From NCBI GenBank assembly GCA_030549775.1, contig CM060181.1, positions 34,318,563-34,382,562 on the forward strand: a stretch of 64,000 bases of DNA, read 5' to 3'. The stretch comes from Tamarix chinensis (lineage: Eukaryota > Streptophyta > Magnoliopsida > Caryophyllales > Tamaricaceae). Made by a program: the position numbers and the translations under genes. The notes under the pieces are model-generated. The model saw nothing but the letters and a program-made list of their open reading frames with translations. It did not search any database and was not told the origin of the DNA. Below are positions 12,591 to 24,177 of this stretch, in pieces. How positions within the stretch are numbered: position 1 is the first letter of the stretch; each line of letters opens with the position of its first letter.

Positions 12591-12880
12591 CTTTTATTTC
12601 GTTCGATCTTCTCTTTCGTGCCAAATATTTCAGACTCTGCCGCTTCCCTCTCGTACTCTCGTACTCTCGTACTCTCTTTCTCTTGCGAACCCTTGCACCA
12701 CCGCTCCGGCTCCTCTGAATTAAGGGAAACCGTCGCACCGCCATCTCTCCACCACCCCTCTGCCATTCTTGCGAACGTAGCCAGCATTTGTACCTTCGTC
12801 GTTGCCGTTCTCAACTTGTACGCCATAGCTCCCTTTACGTATATGTTTTTCTTCCTTCATTGCTTAATTTGTCTCTACTG

Positions 12881-12913
<33 letters not shown>

Positions 12914-13363
12914 ATCCATGCATATTGCACCGAAGAGGTTGTGTTTGATGTGTTGTTCAAAAATCTGTTGTTTGATGTGTTGGTGAAAAATTTTGCTGTG
13001 GCCTTTTTTGATTGTGGTCGATCGAGACCTTAATTTATATATATATATATATATATATAAATGTGTTTATAATCTATTTTATAAAAATATGTATTATTAT
13101 TTTAAGAGAATCTACAAGCCTAAAATATATATTATTATCATAAGATATGTACGTTCTAAGTATAAAATTAAGGTGTATATATTTTTTTAGCACTCACATT
13201 ATTATGCAGATCATGTGTATTTATATACTTTTTTTAATATATATTTTGTAAGATGTATATTTATATTCCGTAAAATGTGTGTTTATATGTGTTCTATTAT
13301 ATGTATATATATTTATAATATATTTATATATAATATGTGTATATATAATCTAAAATAATTGTG

Positions 13364-13420
13364 GTTAGGGTTAGGGTTGGGGTTAGGGGGAGGGTTAGTG
13401 TTAGGGTTAGGGGGTTAGCT
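13364..13420 (+). repeat. Interstitial telomere-like TTAGGG tract
   Basis: Degenerate run of GGTTAGGG with variants (GGTTGGGG, GGGGGAGGG). The unit is TTAGGG-like rather than the usual plant TTTAGGG. It lies inside the CACTA element, and its G-runs could form a G-quadruplex. Being short and internal, it is not a chromosome end. Confidence 0.7.
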
Positions 13421-13555
13421 ATAGGTTTAGGATCATTATTTTATGAGGTTTAGTGTTATTTTTTATTATAATTTATTAGGGTTAATTATTGTTAGGGTTA
13501 CAGCCGTATATTGTGACCGACCGAAGATTACTATTATACAAACGCCATATTTCAT

Positions 13556-13860
13556 TCACCGTCGGTCTCGAAAAGGCGGAACTAATGGAAAGTTCGAGTC
13601 GGAATCCGCGGATTCGTATCTGAATACGAGGAAGTGCCCGATGATGATGGAATTGTGTGCGACGAAATCTTCCCATTCGTTTTGAAACCAGACTCCGCCT
13701 TCTTCCTTAACTAGTTGTACTGGCCATTTTGCTCCGTTCGGGATGTTAAGGTATGCATGAGTGGGGAGACCCTTGCCATGGTTCTTCACGAATTTTTCTG
13801 GAAGTGCCTGTGATCACAAATACAAGGCAGAGATTCCACGCACCGTTCAGTTTCCAAAAG
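13556..13860 (-). pseudogene. B3 DNA-binding domain gene fragment, left arm
   Basis: The minus-strand frame 13789-13556 (77 codons) contains LNIPNGAKWPVQL, GGVWFQNEWEDF and IGHFLVFRYES. These are the C-terminal two thirds of a plant B3 DNA-binding domain of the REM/VRN1-like type (typical pattern: V-P-N-G-x-x-W-x-V-x-L, then W-F-x-N-G-W-x-x-F, then G-H-F-L-V-F-R-Y). No stop interrupts it. Sequence up to about 13860 continues the match to the other arm but is frameshifted. The domain lacks its start and the gene has no proper beginning or end. It pairs with the copy at 14165-14435. Confidence 0.8.
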
Positions 13861-14164
13861 TTTACTATAGGCTCCTTTCGGTATGTTTTTGGAAAGTTTC
13901 AAGTAAAAGGAAAAAATAAATTGGGCTAAAAATGACATTATTTTTTTACTTTAAATTATGATTTCTTCCAAAATTTTCTAACAAAAATCAAAATAACATT
14001 TTTATTGCTTAAAATTTATTCCATACCATCTTTTTAAGTAACCCATAATTTAAAATAAAAAAAGATGTCATTTATTTTTTTCCTTTTACTTGAAACTTTC
14101 CAAAAACATACCGCAAGGAGGGGGTAGAAAACTTTTGGAAACTGAACGGTGCGTGGAATCTCTG

Positions 14165-14435
14165 CCTTGAATTTGTGATCACAGGCACTTCCAGAAAAAT
14201 TCGTGAAGAACCATGGCAAGGGTCTCCCACTCATGCATACCTCAACGTCCCGAACGGAGCAAAATGGCCAGTACAACTAGTTAAGGAAGAAGGCAGAGTC
14301 TGGTTTCAAAACGGATGGGAAGATTTCGTCGCACACAATTCCATCACCATCGGGCACTTCCTCATATTCAGATACGAATCCGAGGATTCCGACTCGAACT
14401 CTCCATTAGTTCCGCCTTTTCGAGACCAACGGTGA
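14165..14435 (+). pseudogene. B3 DNA-binding domain gene fragment, right arm
   Basis: The plus-strand frame 14175-14435 (86 codons) carries LNVPNGAKWPVQL, GRVWFQNGWEDF and IGHFLIFRYES, the same B3 segment as the left arm with about ten amino-acid differences. The NGW triad of the family is intact here, while the left arm has NEW. It is closed by a stop soon after the domain, followed by the TNPA-like remnant. It is a captured fragment, not a complete transcription factor. Confidence 0.8.
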
Positions 14436-14459
14436 ATGAAATGTGGCGTTTGTATAATA

Positions 14460-14820
14460 TTGGTACATTATGGAAGAAGGCTAGAGCAACAAAAGATGGA
14501 TATATTAATGAAGATGTAGATGTTGTAGCAACAAAAATTGTAAGTTTGTAGATATATAAAACCCTGCTTACTTTTCTTTTAGAAAACTATTATATTATGC
14601 TTATTCATGTAAGCTAATTTTACATATATTATATACATTACAGGACGAACTTCAAGCGTCAGATGGTGAGGAGGGGGTAGACCAATATAACATTGTATCA
14701 CAGGCTATAGGAATTGTAGAACACCCTGGAAGACACAGGGGTCTTGGATTAGGTGTTACGAAAACGAGCGTACGTGGTCGATCTCGTAGTTCTCGTAACG
14801 GTTTTAATAACGGTATTAGG
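14460..14820 (+). pseudogene. Remnant of the CACTA accessory (TNPA/Transposase_24-like) gene
   Basis: Plus-strand exon about 14460-14540 (LWKKARATKDGYIN, then VVATKI) with a GTAAGT donor. Then, after TTACAG at 14643, comes an exon with DELQASDGEEG, GIVEHPGRHRGLGLGVT and an arginine-serine tail, running into the right subterminal array. The H-P-G-R-x-R-G-x-G-L-G-V-T phrase is characteristic of the C-terminal part of plant En/Spm accessory proteins. It shows that the element derives from an autonomous CACTA. Confidence 0.6.
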
Positions 14821-15135
14821 TAGCGATCTATTTATTCTACATACATTTTCAGGTTTGTATTTCGTCTACATCTTTCGGTCTTCCAGCCTAGATTTGTGAA
14901 CTCTTTACTTTGGGGTGTAGAGATACCAAGTTGTGGTATGCCCACGAATTTTTATTCCTAAGTATAGTTGGTGTATTGAGACATTGGTACACTTATAGAT
15001 TGATTGAAATTATGGTGTGATTGCAGATTTGGTATGAATTGATGTTGTTTTACATTGCAGATTTGGTAATTGTTTGAACATACAACTGTGTATGTGGGCA
15101 AGAACAAAAGAGAATTTTTTTTTAAAAAAAACATA

Positions 15136-15530
15136 TAGTTTTGATAACGGTTCTATGAAAACCGTTATTAAAGCATGTTTTAATAACGGTTTCCCATAGA
15201 ACCGTTATTAAAAACTGAGGCTTTAACAACGATTTTTTCATAGAACCGTTATTAAAAATTGAGGTTTTAACAACGGTTTCTCATAGAACCGTTATTAAAA
15301 ACTCAGGTTTTAATAACGGTTTTGTTTAAGAACCGTTATGAAAAGCTCCTTTTTAATAACGGTTTTTAAGTAAAAACCGTTATTAAATATGAAATGTACG
15401 CACATATGCGCGGGTTTTTGTATATTTTTCATGATGGCTATGAACCGTTATTAAAGATTTAATAACGGGCGATTCAATAACGGTTGAAAACCGTTATTAA
15501 AATTATAAAATTACCGTTATTAAAACCCCT
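15136..15530. repeat. Right subterminal repeat array of the 3.2-kb CACTA
   Basis: About fifteen copies of TTTTAATAACGGTT and its complement AACCGTTATTAAAA, again mostly as close inverted pairs. It is the counterpart of the array at 12365-12590 and a hallmark of CACTA ends. Confidence 0.85.
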
Positions 15531-15599
15531 TTCAGTGGTAGTGTATGTATGCAGGTGCATCTTAGTCTTACATACATACATACATACATATATATAATT

Positions 15600-16118
15600 T
15601 GAACTTGCATCACCTTATTGGCTTCTACTTATAGGGTGAACTGGACCAAGTCCATGAAGATAGTATAATACTCTTTTATGGAAATGCACCCTGTCGAAGT
15701 GCCATGAACTCATCATACTTCTTCATGCATAGATGAGTCGGTATAATTTGGCTTGCGTCACCTCCAAGAATGGCCCCTAACTCATAGGTTCTCCACCCTT
15801 ATGCTAGATGCCCCACCACCATGCATTTGTCCTTCCTCTTAAATAGTAGATGGCCACGTCTATCCTTCTATCCCCTGGGAAACCACAGGCAGTAAAGGTC
15901 TTCTTCATGTCTCAGACCCACTATTCCATGATGTTGGGGTCCTGACCTTCGAAGATGGGTGGGCGATGATGCCCTGCCCTCTTGAGCCAGTTCTCCAGAG
16001 TTTGTGCAATTACCGACACCGGTGGAGGTTGTGGTGCTCGAATTTGGCCCTCTATATAAGCTCCCACGGTCTCCATAAAGGCCTCAATATGCTCATAACG
16101 ACGGTGAGTGACAATCAC
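15600..16118 (-). mobile_element. gag N-terminal region of a long-LTR Ty3/gypsy element
   Basis: The minus-strand frame 16118-15921 has EAFMETVGAYIEGQIRAPQP, LENWLKRAGHHRPPIFEGQD and PNIME. It then continues, with a frame change, through KKTFTACGFPGDRR and a Y-Y-L-R-G-R-like stretch to about 15600. F-E-G-x-D-P followed by W-x-x-x-M-x-K-x-F is the usual start of plant gypsy gag. Element order on the minus strand is LTR (20145-16485), primer site, leader, gag. The rest of the element is missing beyond the CACTA. Confidence 0.75.
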
Positions 16119-16469
16119 ATCCTAAAGACTAGAAGAAGTTAGGGCTACAATTCAGGCCACCAAGTACGAAGACTTGCACAATCAAGCATAAGCTAACTAC
16201 AACGCATTCACAACCCAAATCTCACTCATGAATATCCGGGTTTTGATATAATTGAACTTGTCGAAAATTGTGAAAATAATTTCAAATCAAGATCGATACC
16301 TTCCTATGGTATCATCTCAAAATTATTTACAGAGTGAAAATGCTTTGGTTTAACCATATGGTATCAGTTTAAAATTTTCTAAAAGTGGAAAGTCTTTGTG
16401 TAAAAAGCTCTAATAAAAATCTATGGTATCAATTTAAAATTCTTTAAAGTGGATAATCTTTATGAAAAC

Positions 16470-16481
16470 GTACTAATACCA
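16470..16481 (-). other. Primer-binding site (initiator tRNA-Met type)
   Basis: The minus strand reads TGGTATTAGTAC three bases after the LTR end, matching TGGTATCAGAGC, the site complementary to plant initiator methionyl-tRNA, at 9 of 12 positions. Its place and orientation support a minus-strand element with its 5' LTR at 16485-20145. Confidence 0.65.
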
Positions 16482-16484
16482 ACC

Positions 16485-19400
16485 TATAACACCGCCGTTT
16501 TTCACTACCAAAAAATTCCGTCAAACAAGTTATGGAAGTAGAAAATACTTAGGAAAAAATTGGGTGTTACCGCTAAACCTAATATAGGATAGACGTCTGT
16601 TACCCACCCCATATCAAATATAAGGCTAAATCAACCAAATACCAAAAATAGTAGAGTGCGCAAATAACAATTTAATTAAACATCTCCAAAAGTATTTAGA
16701 TCGGATGACCCTACGAGTTTTGATCAATCATTACAAGATACATTCTAATAAATACAGGACTACAAAACATAAGTTGGGGTATGATACCCAAATTAAATCC
16801 AAGGGTCCATCACGGATCCCACCAAAACCTTCCAAATTTCCTTACTCACAAGCCCCAACCCAACTGAGATAGGCACTTTACTGGTCATCCCTAAAGACTA
16901 ACACAAGGTTTTCTACTCGTAAGAATAAGCAAGTGATAGAGCAAACGGGCATATTGGTACGTTACGTACTAAGTAAGTCAAGTTGTTCCCTCAAATTAAC
17001 ACAAGTATGCTAAATTATCATCTATGAACATAATGTACAACATGCATTATGGTAAGACCATATATATAAGTAAGCATGCATAAAATATGCTATCATGCAG
17101 CACGCTTAAGAATCATAACACTTTCACAAAAATGCTTATAGAAGCAATAGTTGAGAATATCTAAACAACCTTTAGGGTTTTTTTTTATATGAGAGTAATA
17201 GGGGTGGAAAATTGTTTCCTCTATTTTGTATCTTTTATATTAAGTATTTAATAATAATAAATATATTTTTAATGAAATACCCATTTTAGATCAAATTAAG
17301 ATCTAAAATGGGTATTTATTAGAATAAAAATATTTAATTTTAAATAAATTATATAAGATATAGAAAATATAAGGGTAATTTTTCCACCCCTATTACTCAC
17401 ATACCAAACAAGCATTTAGGGTTATTTCCATTATCCAATTCCTTTAAGATATACCATCCATTTATCCATGTAAGAGATAATCTAATCAACTCAATTAATG
17501 TTCCATTTATATTTTATATAATTACTTCTATTTCATAGTCAATTGACAACCATTCATTTGGTTACCATTCCTAATTATCAACCAATAATTACCAACCACA
17601 TTTTATTTTCATCGAGCGATAGAATATGTACCACCCCATGTTCTCAAATACCATGGAAGCCTATCTAAAAGGGACATAAAGTCTAGGTCGAAGCCAATCA
17701 CCAAGTGAACATAAGTCCAGCCCGAAGCCAATCACTGAAATGGACATACGTCCATGTTGAAGCCAACCAATATGGACATGATTCCAAGCCAAAGCCAACA
17801 ACCTAGGTAACCTAACCCTTTAGTATCGATATCCCCTAGTCAATCATTAGTGTCTAGAGTAGGTAAGGCACCGGTACCTCTCAAGATCGCACTCCAAGCC
17901 ACCAAAAATATTTGAAAGAAGACTAACCCCTAGTAGCTAATTGAGGATTGGGTAACCTAAACCCATACTTAACTCGACTTTTTTTCCTTTACATGATAGT
18001 ATTTTATTCATAAAAATGGGTGATTATAGAAGGCCTATACAAAGCAAGCAAGTCAACTTTCATGTTAATCCATTCTAATCCCTTTCCTTTCCATTTTGCC
18101 CAACCATGTTAGTTTCTATTTATCCTTAGCCAATGTTATTCGTATCCACCATTATATTTAATTCTAGCCCAAGATGAGTTTTATTACTCCTTTCTCAATT
18201 AGCCTCATTCATCATTACTGAAATGCCCATTTAGCTCTTCCATTACTAATAAGGTATACCATAACCCATGATCCATTTTGATATCTTAATTAGGTCAATA
18301 GTCCATGATAAAATCTTTATTTTATCCATTTAATAACTATGATATAATACCAATCATAACCTCCAAGCATAACTGAACTTAAATGAAGCATATTAAGCAA
18401 ACCAGTCAAATCAGTTGATTAGTCTAGCCTAACCAATAGATTAGTTGCATCAACTAACTAATCGGTTTAGGTTGACAAATCGATTAGTTTGACTCAACCA
18501 TACCATACTTTTCTCAAACTAGTTAATCGGTTTGGGCAAACTGGTAGATAGGTTTAAGTAGAGAGTAAGACCAAGGTCTTTGCATGAGTATCAATCACTG
18601 GGTTGGGCCAACCAGTTGATTATTCAAGGAACCAGTCGAGGAGTTTGACCTAAACAGTCGATCGATCTACCCTAACATAGCATCAAACCACAATTTTCAT
18701 GCAGATTCTTTTATATAATTCATTTTTATTTATTTAACATATATCAACATCAACTGACATATTTGCAATCAAATTAACAAGCATTTGTCACCATAATATC
18801 ATCATAGCCTATTTTTATCCATTTTCATGCTTTTTACTCAAAATATGTCATTTAAGCATGCAGATCATACATACAATTGCATTTCTTCATGCCAACATGC
18901 ATCAATCAACTAAAAATAACTCCTATCATGCACGAGCACATACTAAACATTTTAGAAGTAAGAATCACTTACTTGATGTAGGCAAAATCCTCTTAAAATA
19001 GAAATTTCAGTTGAGGAAACTCTCAACTTTGAAAACCTTAAAATCAAAGTCTCAGACTCAAAAAGTATACCAATATCTTATCAAATTTTTAAATCTTAAA
19101 ATCAAAAGAGAATAGGAACAAACCAACTTAAGGCTAAAATAGAGAAAGGCTAACTGAACTACTCAACCTTCTTTTCATAATCTAACTCTATCTTGCTTGA
19201 GAATTGAAACAAGAAAGCGCTAAAGATAAGATCAGAAGAGTGTGTGGAAGTAGATTAGATTTACAAGGATCGAAATGTGGAGAGAAGGGAGGGAAAGTAA
19301 GACTTAAAGAAATTCAGTGGCTAAAAGAAAGGTGAAATGCAGGGATGATTAGGGTTATTTATAGCTAACCAATCAAAAGGAATTACTAAGGGTTTAGAGA

Positions 19401-20145
19401 TCGAATTAAAACCCTACCATTGACCATTTGAATTCAATCAAAATGGATGGATTTGTCTAGGATTTACTAATCTCTTTTCCAAAGCTCAAATGGTATCTTT
19501 GGAGAATTCAGGTTAATTTGGTCAGAATTTACATTCATGAATGGAGTAATAGGAAGTCAGTGTGAAAGAAATCTTCTAGCTGCTTAGAAGCATGCCTGAG
19601 ATCAAAGCATTTGATCTCATAATCATGTAGAAGAGAGAAGAGGAAGAAGATAATTACTAAGGTCATCTCTCCCCTCTTATGTCCCAATCGACCTCCAAAT
19701 TAAACCGAGGCAATATTTCATGTTAAATGCATCATAAAAATGGTTAGGAATCTCTTAGGGACAATCTCACATGGGTTAGTAAGATTCCAATTTGGTGTAA
19801 GAAATTTTCTAGAAAAAATAAAACTAAAAAATGTGACCAGCTTAACAAATTAGTTAATGGATTTAGGTCTACCAGTCAATTGTTCATCCACCAGTCGATC
19901 GATTTCTCACAACTAGTCGACCAGTTTAGTCGAGGAACCTAATTTGGCTAAAACAACAAATCAATTGATCGGTTAATAGAACCAGTAAATGGGTTTACCT
20001 ACAAAACTCAATAAACTTCATTTTCCAACATGATTTCAAATCAAATTTTATCCCAAATCAAATCATAACATTGAATCAATATCAAAGGCCCAAAATTTAA
20101 CAAAAATTTTAATTCATCCATTATATAAAAGTTTAGGGTATTATA
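16485..20145 (-). mobile_element. 5' long LTR of a Ty3/gypsy element
   Basis: Starts TATAACACCGCC with TTTTTCACTACC and ends AGGGTATTATA on the plus strand, the same ends as the solo LTR at 3294-6801 but with the terminal TG and CA both changed to TA. Both changes fit G-to-A/C-to-T decay. Length without the inserted MITE is about 3.4 kb. It shares with the solo LTR the AGTCCA...GAAGCCAA repeats (17670-17790) and two clusters of the ACCAGTCGATCGG motif (about 18400-18670 and 19850-19995). No flanking target duplication is expected on the internal side, and none was seen outside. Confidence 0.8.
17178..17413. mobile_element. MITE (236 bp) inserted in the LTR
   Basis: Inverted ends around GAGTAATAGGGGTGGAAAA and TTTTTCCACCCCTATTACTC. 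The flanks CTTTAGGG (17170-17177) and ATTTAGGG (17414-17421) are an 8-bp duplication with one mismatch, as in hAT-type MITEs. The AT-rich centre has its own palindrome (CATTTTAGAT...ATCTAAAATG). Relatives appear at about 29365-29600 and 36205-36415. Confidence 0.75.
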
Positions 20146-22949
20146 GTTTGTATATGTGGTGCATGCATGGTGAATGATAGAGGAGAGGATGGTGTGTATG
20201 AGGGGGAATGCAACATGATCGGGGGTTGATGGGAAAAATTTTAATGGGACACATCGCTTGATATGTGAGAGGTGATAGTGATGATGATGAAGATGGGGGA
20301 GATAGGCTATGGTAGCATGGTAGAGGGAGTATGGTTGGGGAGAGTTTTACACAGGAAAAGAAGGAAGAGAAAGAACAATAAGGGTAGGAGGGGAAAAAAG
20401 GAAACAAAAATAAAAGGAGGAGAAAAGAAAAGGGGAAAAAGGAGAAAGAGAAAAAGAAAAATGATATGTGTGAGCTTATGGTTATGGTTATATTAAAAGT
20501 TGTGATCAAATAAATTAAGATTAAAACAATAAACACTCAGGATTAAGTTTAGGTTAAAAATATAAATTATTTAGAATAAATATTAGGATTAGGGTAAGAT
20601 AAAATATCAATTTCTAATATTAGAATATGGTTAAGGTAATAATTACTTGGGATTAAGATTAGACAAAATTCATGGTATTATAATACCAATCCAGCATGCC
20701 CACATAATTATTCCACATTATCCAACATAACTCATCAAGGTTACTTACAGGTGATGCCATCATTTCCTTAGTCAAATTATCCTAAGGTGATGATTAAAAT
20801 AATCCATTATGAAAAAGAAAATCTAAGACCATCATTCATTTCCATTTATTCACTCTTTCATTCAATGATCAAAGTTTATGTCAACACCTAGGACCAAAGT
20901 CAAATCCATAGTCAAATTACCAAAAATAACCTTAAAAAATATCACAATTGTCCCTCAAATACCATTCAACTAACCCATAAAACCAAAGGGCTGGTTTGGG
21001 TTTTGTAACTGTAAGCATTCAATCCAAGATAGAAAGTCATTCAAAGGGTTCTAGACAAACCAATTGACTAGTTGTACCAGCCAACTAGTAACATTCTAGG
21101 AGAAAAATAGAGAAATCATCAACTAGGCGGCTGGTTGGGGAATATTAGTCGATTGGTACAACCATTCAACTAGTTTTCACCTTTACTAGTTGGCTAGTTT
21201 ACTTAGACCACACTTCCAACATGTTGTTCAAGAATGGAACATACTTTTATAACTCTACCCTAGCATTAACCATGATACATACAAGATTATCAATGCATGA
21301 TAATGAAGGACTAATAATTAAAGAATAAACCATGCTCAAGACTTTATGAATTCATCGACATTTTAATGTATCATTGCATAATATATTATAAATTACAAAA
21401 AAAAAACTTATAACACATGCTTTTAACACTTGAAACCATCACTTCATGCTACAAAATAGGCATGCTTACATGCTATAATCTTAAAATAACTTAGATAAAC
21501 CACAACTATGCACATAAACTACAAGAAGACCATAGTAGGACATATTAGTCCCTAAATCCATGCTTTCTACACATGATCACCCATAATTCACCAAACTACT
21601 ACTATATACCTCCACTTCACCAAACTACTGCTATATACCTCTACACACAACTTAGAAAATAATATCTACACAACCATCATGCTCATTCACACTACACAAT
21701 AAGGTAATAATAACTTACTTAGCAAAGCAAGAAAAACCAAGGGAAATAGGAGAAAACCATCCTCTTGCCAAAAATCTACTACTCCTTAAATACCTTAAAA
21801 AATACCCACATAAATACTCAAAAAAGATAAATCAACATGAATTTCATAACTCAGGAGGGAAAATTGGACTTAACCTTGTCTCAAAAATTAGAAAACTAGA
21901 TGATGATTATGATGATGATGATGATGACGATGACAACGACGATGATGATGATGATAATAATAATAATAATAATAAAAGAAGGGCTCAAATCCTCAACCTT
22001 TTACTAAGCCTATCCTTCTTTTGCTTAATGAAAACAAAAGAAGATTAGACAAAAGATGAGAGGAGATAAGAATTGGAGTAAGCACAGGAGAAAAAGGGAT
22101 TCTTTGAAGCTCAAAGGAGGAAGAGAAATATTAAGGGAACATAAAGAGAGTTCAAAGGTTTTGAGGAAGGTTGGGAAAAAAAGAGGTTAGGGCTTATAAT
22201 ATGGCATGATCTAATGAAAAATGAGGGTTAAAGGGTCATATAACTCAAAACCCTAATTTTCTAGCTCAAGTTTGAACCACCATAGGTGATTTTCAAATAT
22301 GTACAGGATTGACCTTAGCTCAAGAGCTAAAATGGTGAAAGATGTGATGTTGTAACAGTTGTCACTCCAAAAAGGTAATAGCATAGAAGGGGAAGGGGGA
22401 TAGAATGTAAGAGGGACAAAAAATTCCCATTTTTAAGAAAATCTGGCATAGTATTGGTTGTTCGTGTGTGCATAGATGAGAGAAAAGCTTAGGTCATTAA
22501 CTCCCTTTTTTGCACAAATTTGGGTCCTCGAATATGATTTAGGGTGATAAAGTTCAAAGAAGGGTCAAAAAATTCTAAAATGATTTAGAAAACATCCCAG
22601 GGCAGTAGGGCTTGATTATCAAGTTTTAAGACTAAAGGAAAATATTTGTATTAAAAATCAATCACAAAGAACTTTGAGGTTACATAAACCACTTGATTGG
22701 TAAGATAGAACCAATCAATTGGTTCTTGCCATTGGACTAGTATGCCATAACTAGTTGATTGGTCTTCCGAATTGAAAATTCTAAGAACAGGTAAATCAAT
22801 CGACTATTCTACACAAAACAAACCTTCCTACAAAGCCTTTTAAAATTAAACCAAAAACAACTCCGAATTATAATTAAACACATTCACATCAAGATCAAGA
22901 ACCCAAATTAGCACACATAAAAGGGTTAAAAAAGTGGGGTATTATATTT
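20146..22949 (-). mobile_element. LTR-like block of a related Ty3/gypsy element, one end missing
   Basis: It ends GTGGGGTATTATA on the plus strand, like the two LTRs to its left. It contains the same motif family (GACTAGTTG/CAATTGGTT words at about 21055-21190 and 22680-22810). A purine-rich stretch lies at 20336-20462 and a GAT/AAT microsatellite at 21900-21975. No matching opposite end was found; the LTR at 16485-20145 seems to have landed in or next to it. It has no coding capacity. Confidence 0.5.
21900..21975 (+). repeat. GAT/AAT microsatellite
   Basis: Run of GATGATGAT with GAC interruptions turning into (AAT)n. Confidence 0.9.
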
Positions 22950-24177
22950 GCAATAGTCTTAAACTCTCTTTTATGTTACTAGAGAAAATTTTATTTATTT
23001 ATTTATCTAATAAAAGTGTTGATGCAAAGAAGTGGTATATAATTAAGCAAAAATACTCACATCAATTGCAAGATTATTAGTTTAATCCCGTTTGTTTCTC
23101 TATTGATTATTAGACCTTTTGATTCGCATCCTAATTCAAAGGTAGAACTACTCATTGTTTTCTTCAATTTGGTTAATAAAATACATATTGTTAGATGACG
23201 TGTATCTATTCTTTGGGCTATCTAGAAATAGAGAAATGATATTATCTTCAAGAACAAACCTTTTGATATCTGGAACACTATATAGATATTTGATCATCTA
23301 TTCAACTATAAGATTAGAGATTTCACTCTTCCGATTTGCAAGATGTGTTTTCTAGATTAGATGAAGCTAGCTTTCCATGACATCCTCCACCCGCCAATAT
23401 ATAAATGGAATCAACGTGGTTGGCACATGTTTAGATAATCACGTTGGCTTCAATGTGGTAGTTTGAGACCAATTTGAAAAATTTAGATATTGTTGTTGTG
23501 ATTTTATAATTAGGGATTTTATCTCAAAAACTTCCCTTTATATCTATTTAAGTTTACATTCAACATGGCTATGGAAAAAGGTCTCACTTAATGTATTAAG
23601 GAGGGTAATTGTCTAAAGAATTGTCAAATTGTTGCTTGACGAAGCTCAACAATTACAATGGTGACCCAAACAATTATTCTAGAAATGTCATGAATTGATG
23701 AAATTGAATAGAAAATTTACTAGTCACTATTATTTTTTAAGTACAAATGTAGCATTTTCATCATCTAGCAAAGTTTGTTTCTACTCTTCCTTTTGGAAAA
23801 AGTCTTTCCTATTCAATTTTAGAATACGTTCTCGTTTGATAAACGAAATAATATGAGTAAAAAAAATATTTTTATATTTTATATATTTTATATATTTTAT
23901 ATAATCTATTTAAAATTAAAAAAATATTTTTTTAATAAATACTCATTTTAAACCAAATAGATATTTTATAAAAAATATATAATAATAAAATAGATATTTT
24001 ATAAAAAATATATATATATTATTATTAAGTACTATTTATTTGATATTTACGCTTATTAATGATGAACATCTGATTTGGCTTTAAAATAAAAATAAAAACT
24101 CGTATCAAATCTATCATAACGGAAAACAGGCCGACTTGCCCTCTGCCGACAACGTATGTTTAAATAGGCAGACGCAT
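22950..24177. other. Intergenic spacer upstream of the Smr gene
   Basis: No open frame is supported. The stretch 23830-24055 is extremely AT-rich (TATATTTTATA words), starts with TTCTCGTTTGATAAACG and may be a decayed MITE. From about 24100 GC rises toward the gene's promoter. Confidence 0.5.

Larger units (their letters stand above)
13532..14459. repeat. ~930-bp inverted repeat (palindrome) of captured B3 gene sequence
   Basis: Left arm 13532-13960 and right arm 14044-14459 are reverse complements, with scattered substitutions and a small insertion in the left arm, separated by a loop of about 83 bp. Both arms hold the same piece of a B3-domain gene plus adjacent intron-like AT-rich sequence, meeting tail to tail at the gene's upstream side. 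A transcript through it would fold into a long hairpin with about 400-bp arms. Confidence 0.9.
12337..15543 (+). mobile_element. Non-autonomous CACTA (En/Spm) transposon carrying captured B3 gene fragments
   Basis: Termini are CACTACTACGGAAA at 12337 and TTTCAGTGGTAGTG ending at 15543 (inverted: CACTACCACTGAAA). The flanking triplets TAT (12334-12336) and TAT (15544-15546) are the 3-bp target duplication of the superfamily. Just inside both ends lie arrays of AACCGTTATTAAAA and its complement, the subterminal repeats bound by CACTA accessory transposase. Inside are a leader-like pyrimidine-rich region (12600-12840), a TTAGGG-type tract, a ~930-bp palindrome of B3-domain gene sequence, and a remnant of a TNPA-like gene. 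No complete transposase is present, so movement would need a partner element. Confidence 0.9.

Noticed and set aside
13364..13420. Chromosome end or true telomere
   Set aside because: Short, degenerate and flanked on both sides by CACTA sequence.
20141..20536. 131-codon Phe/Ser-rich and 74-codon Lys/Arg-rich frames
   Set aside because: Opposite readings of one purine-rich tract in LTR-like DNA; no family features.
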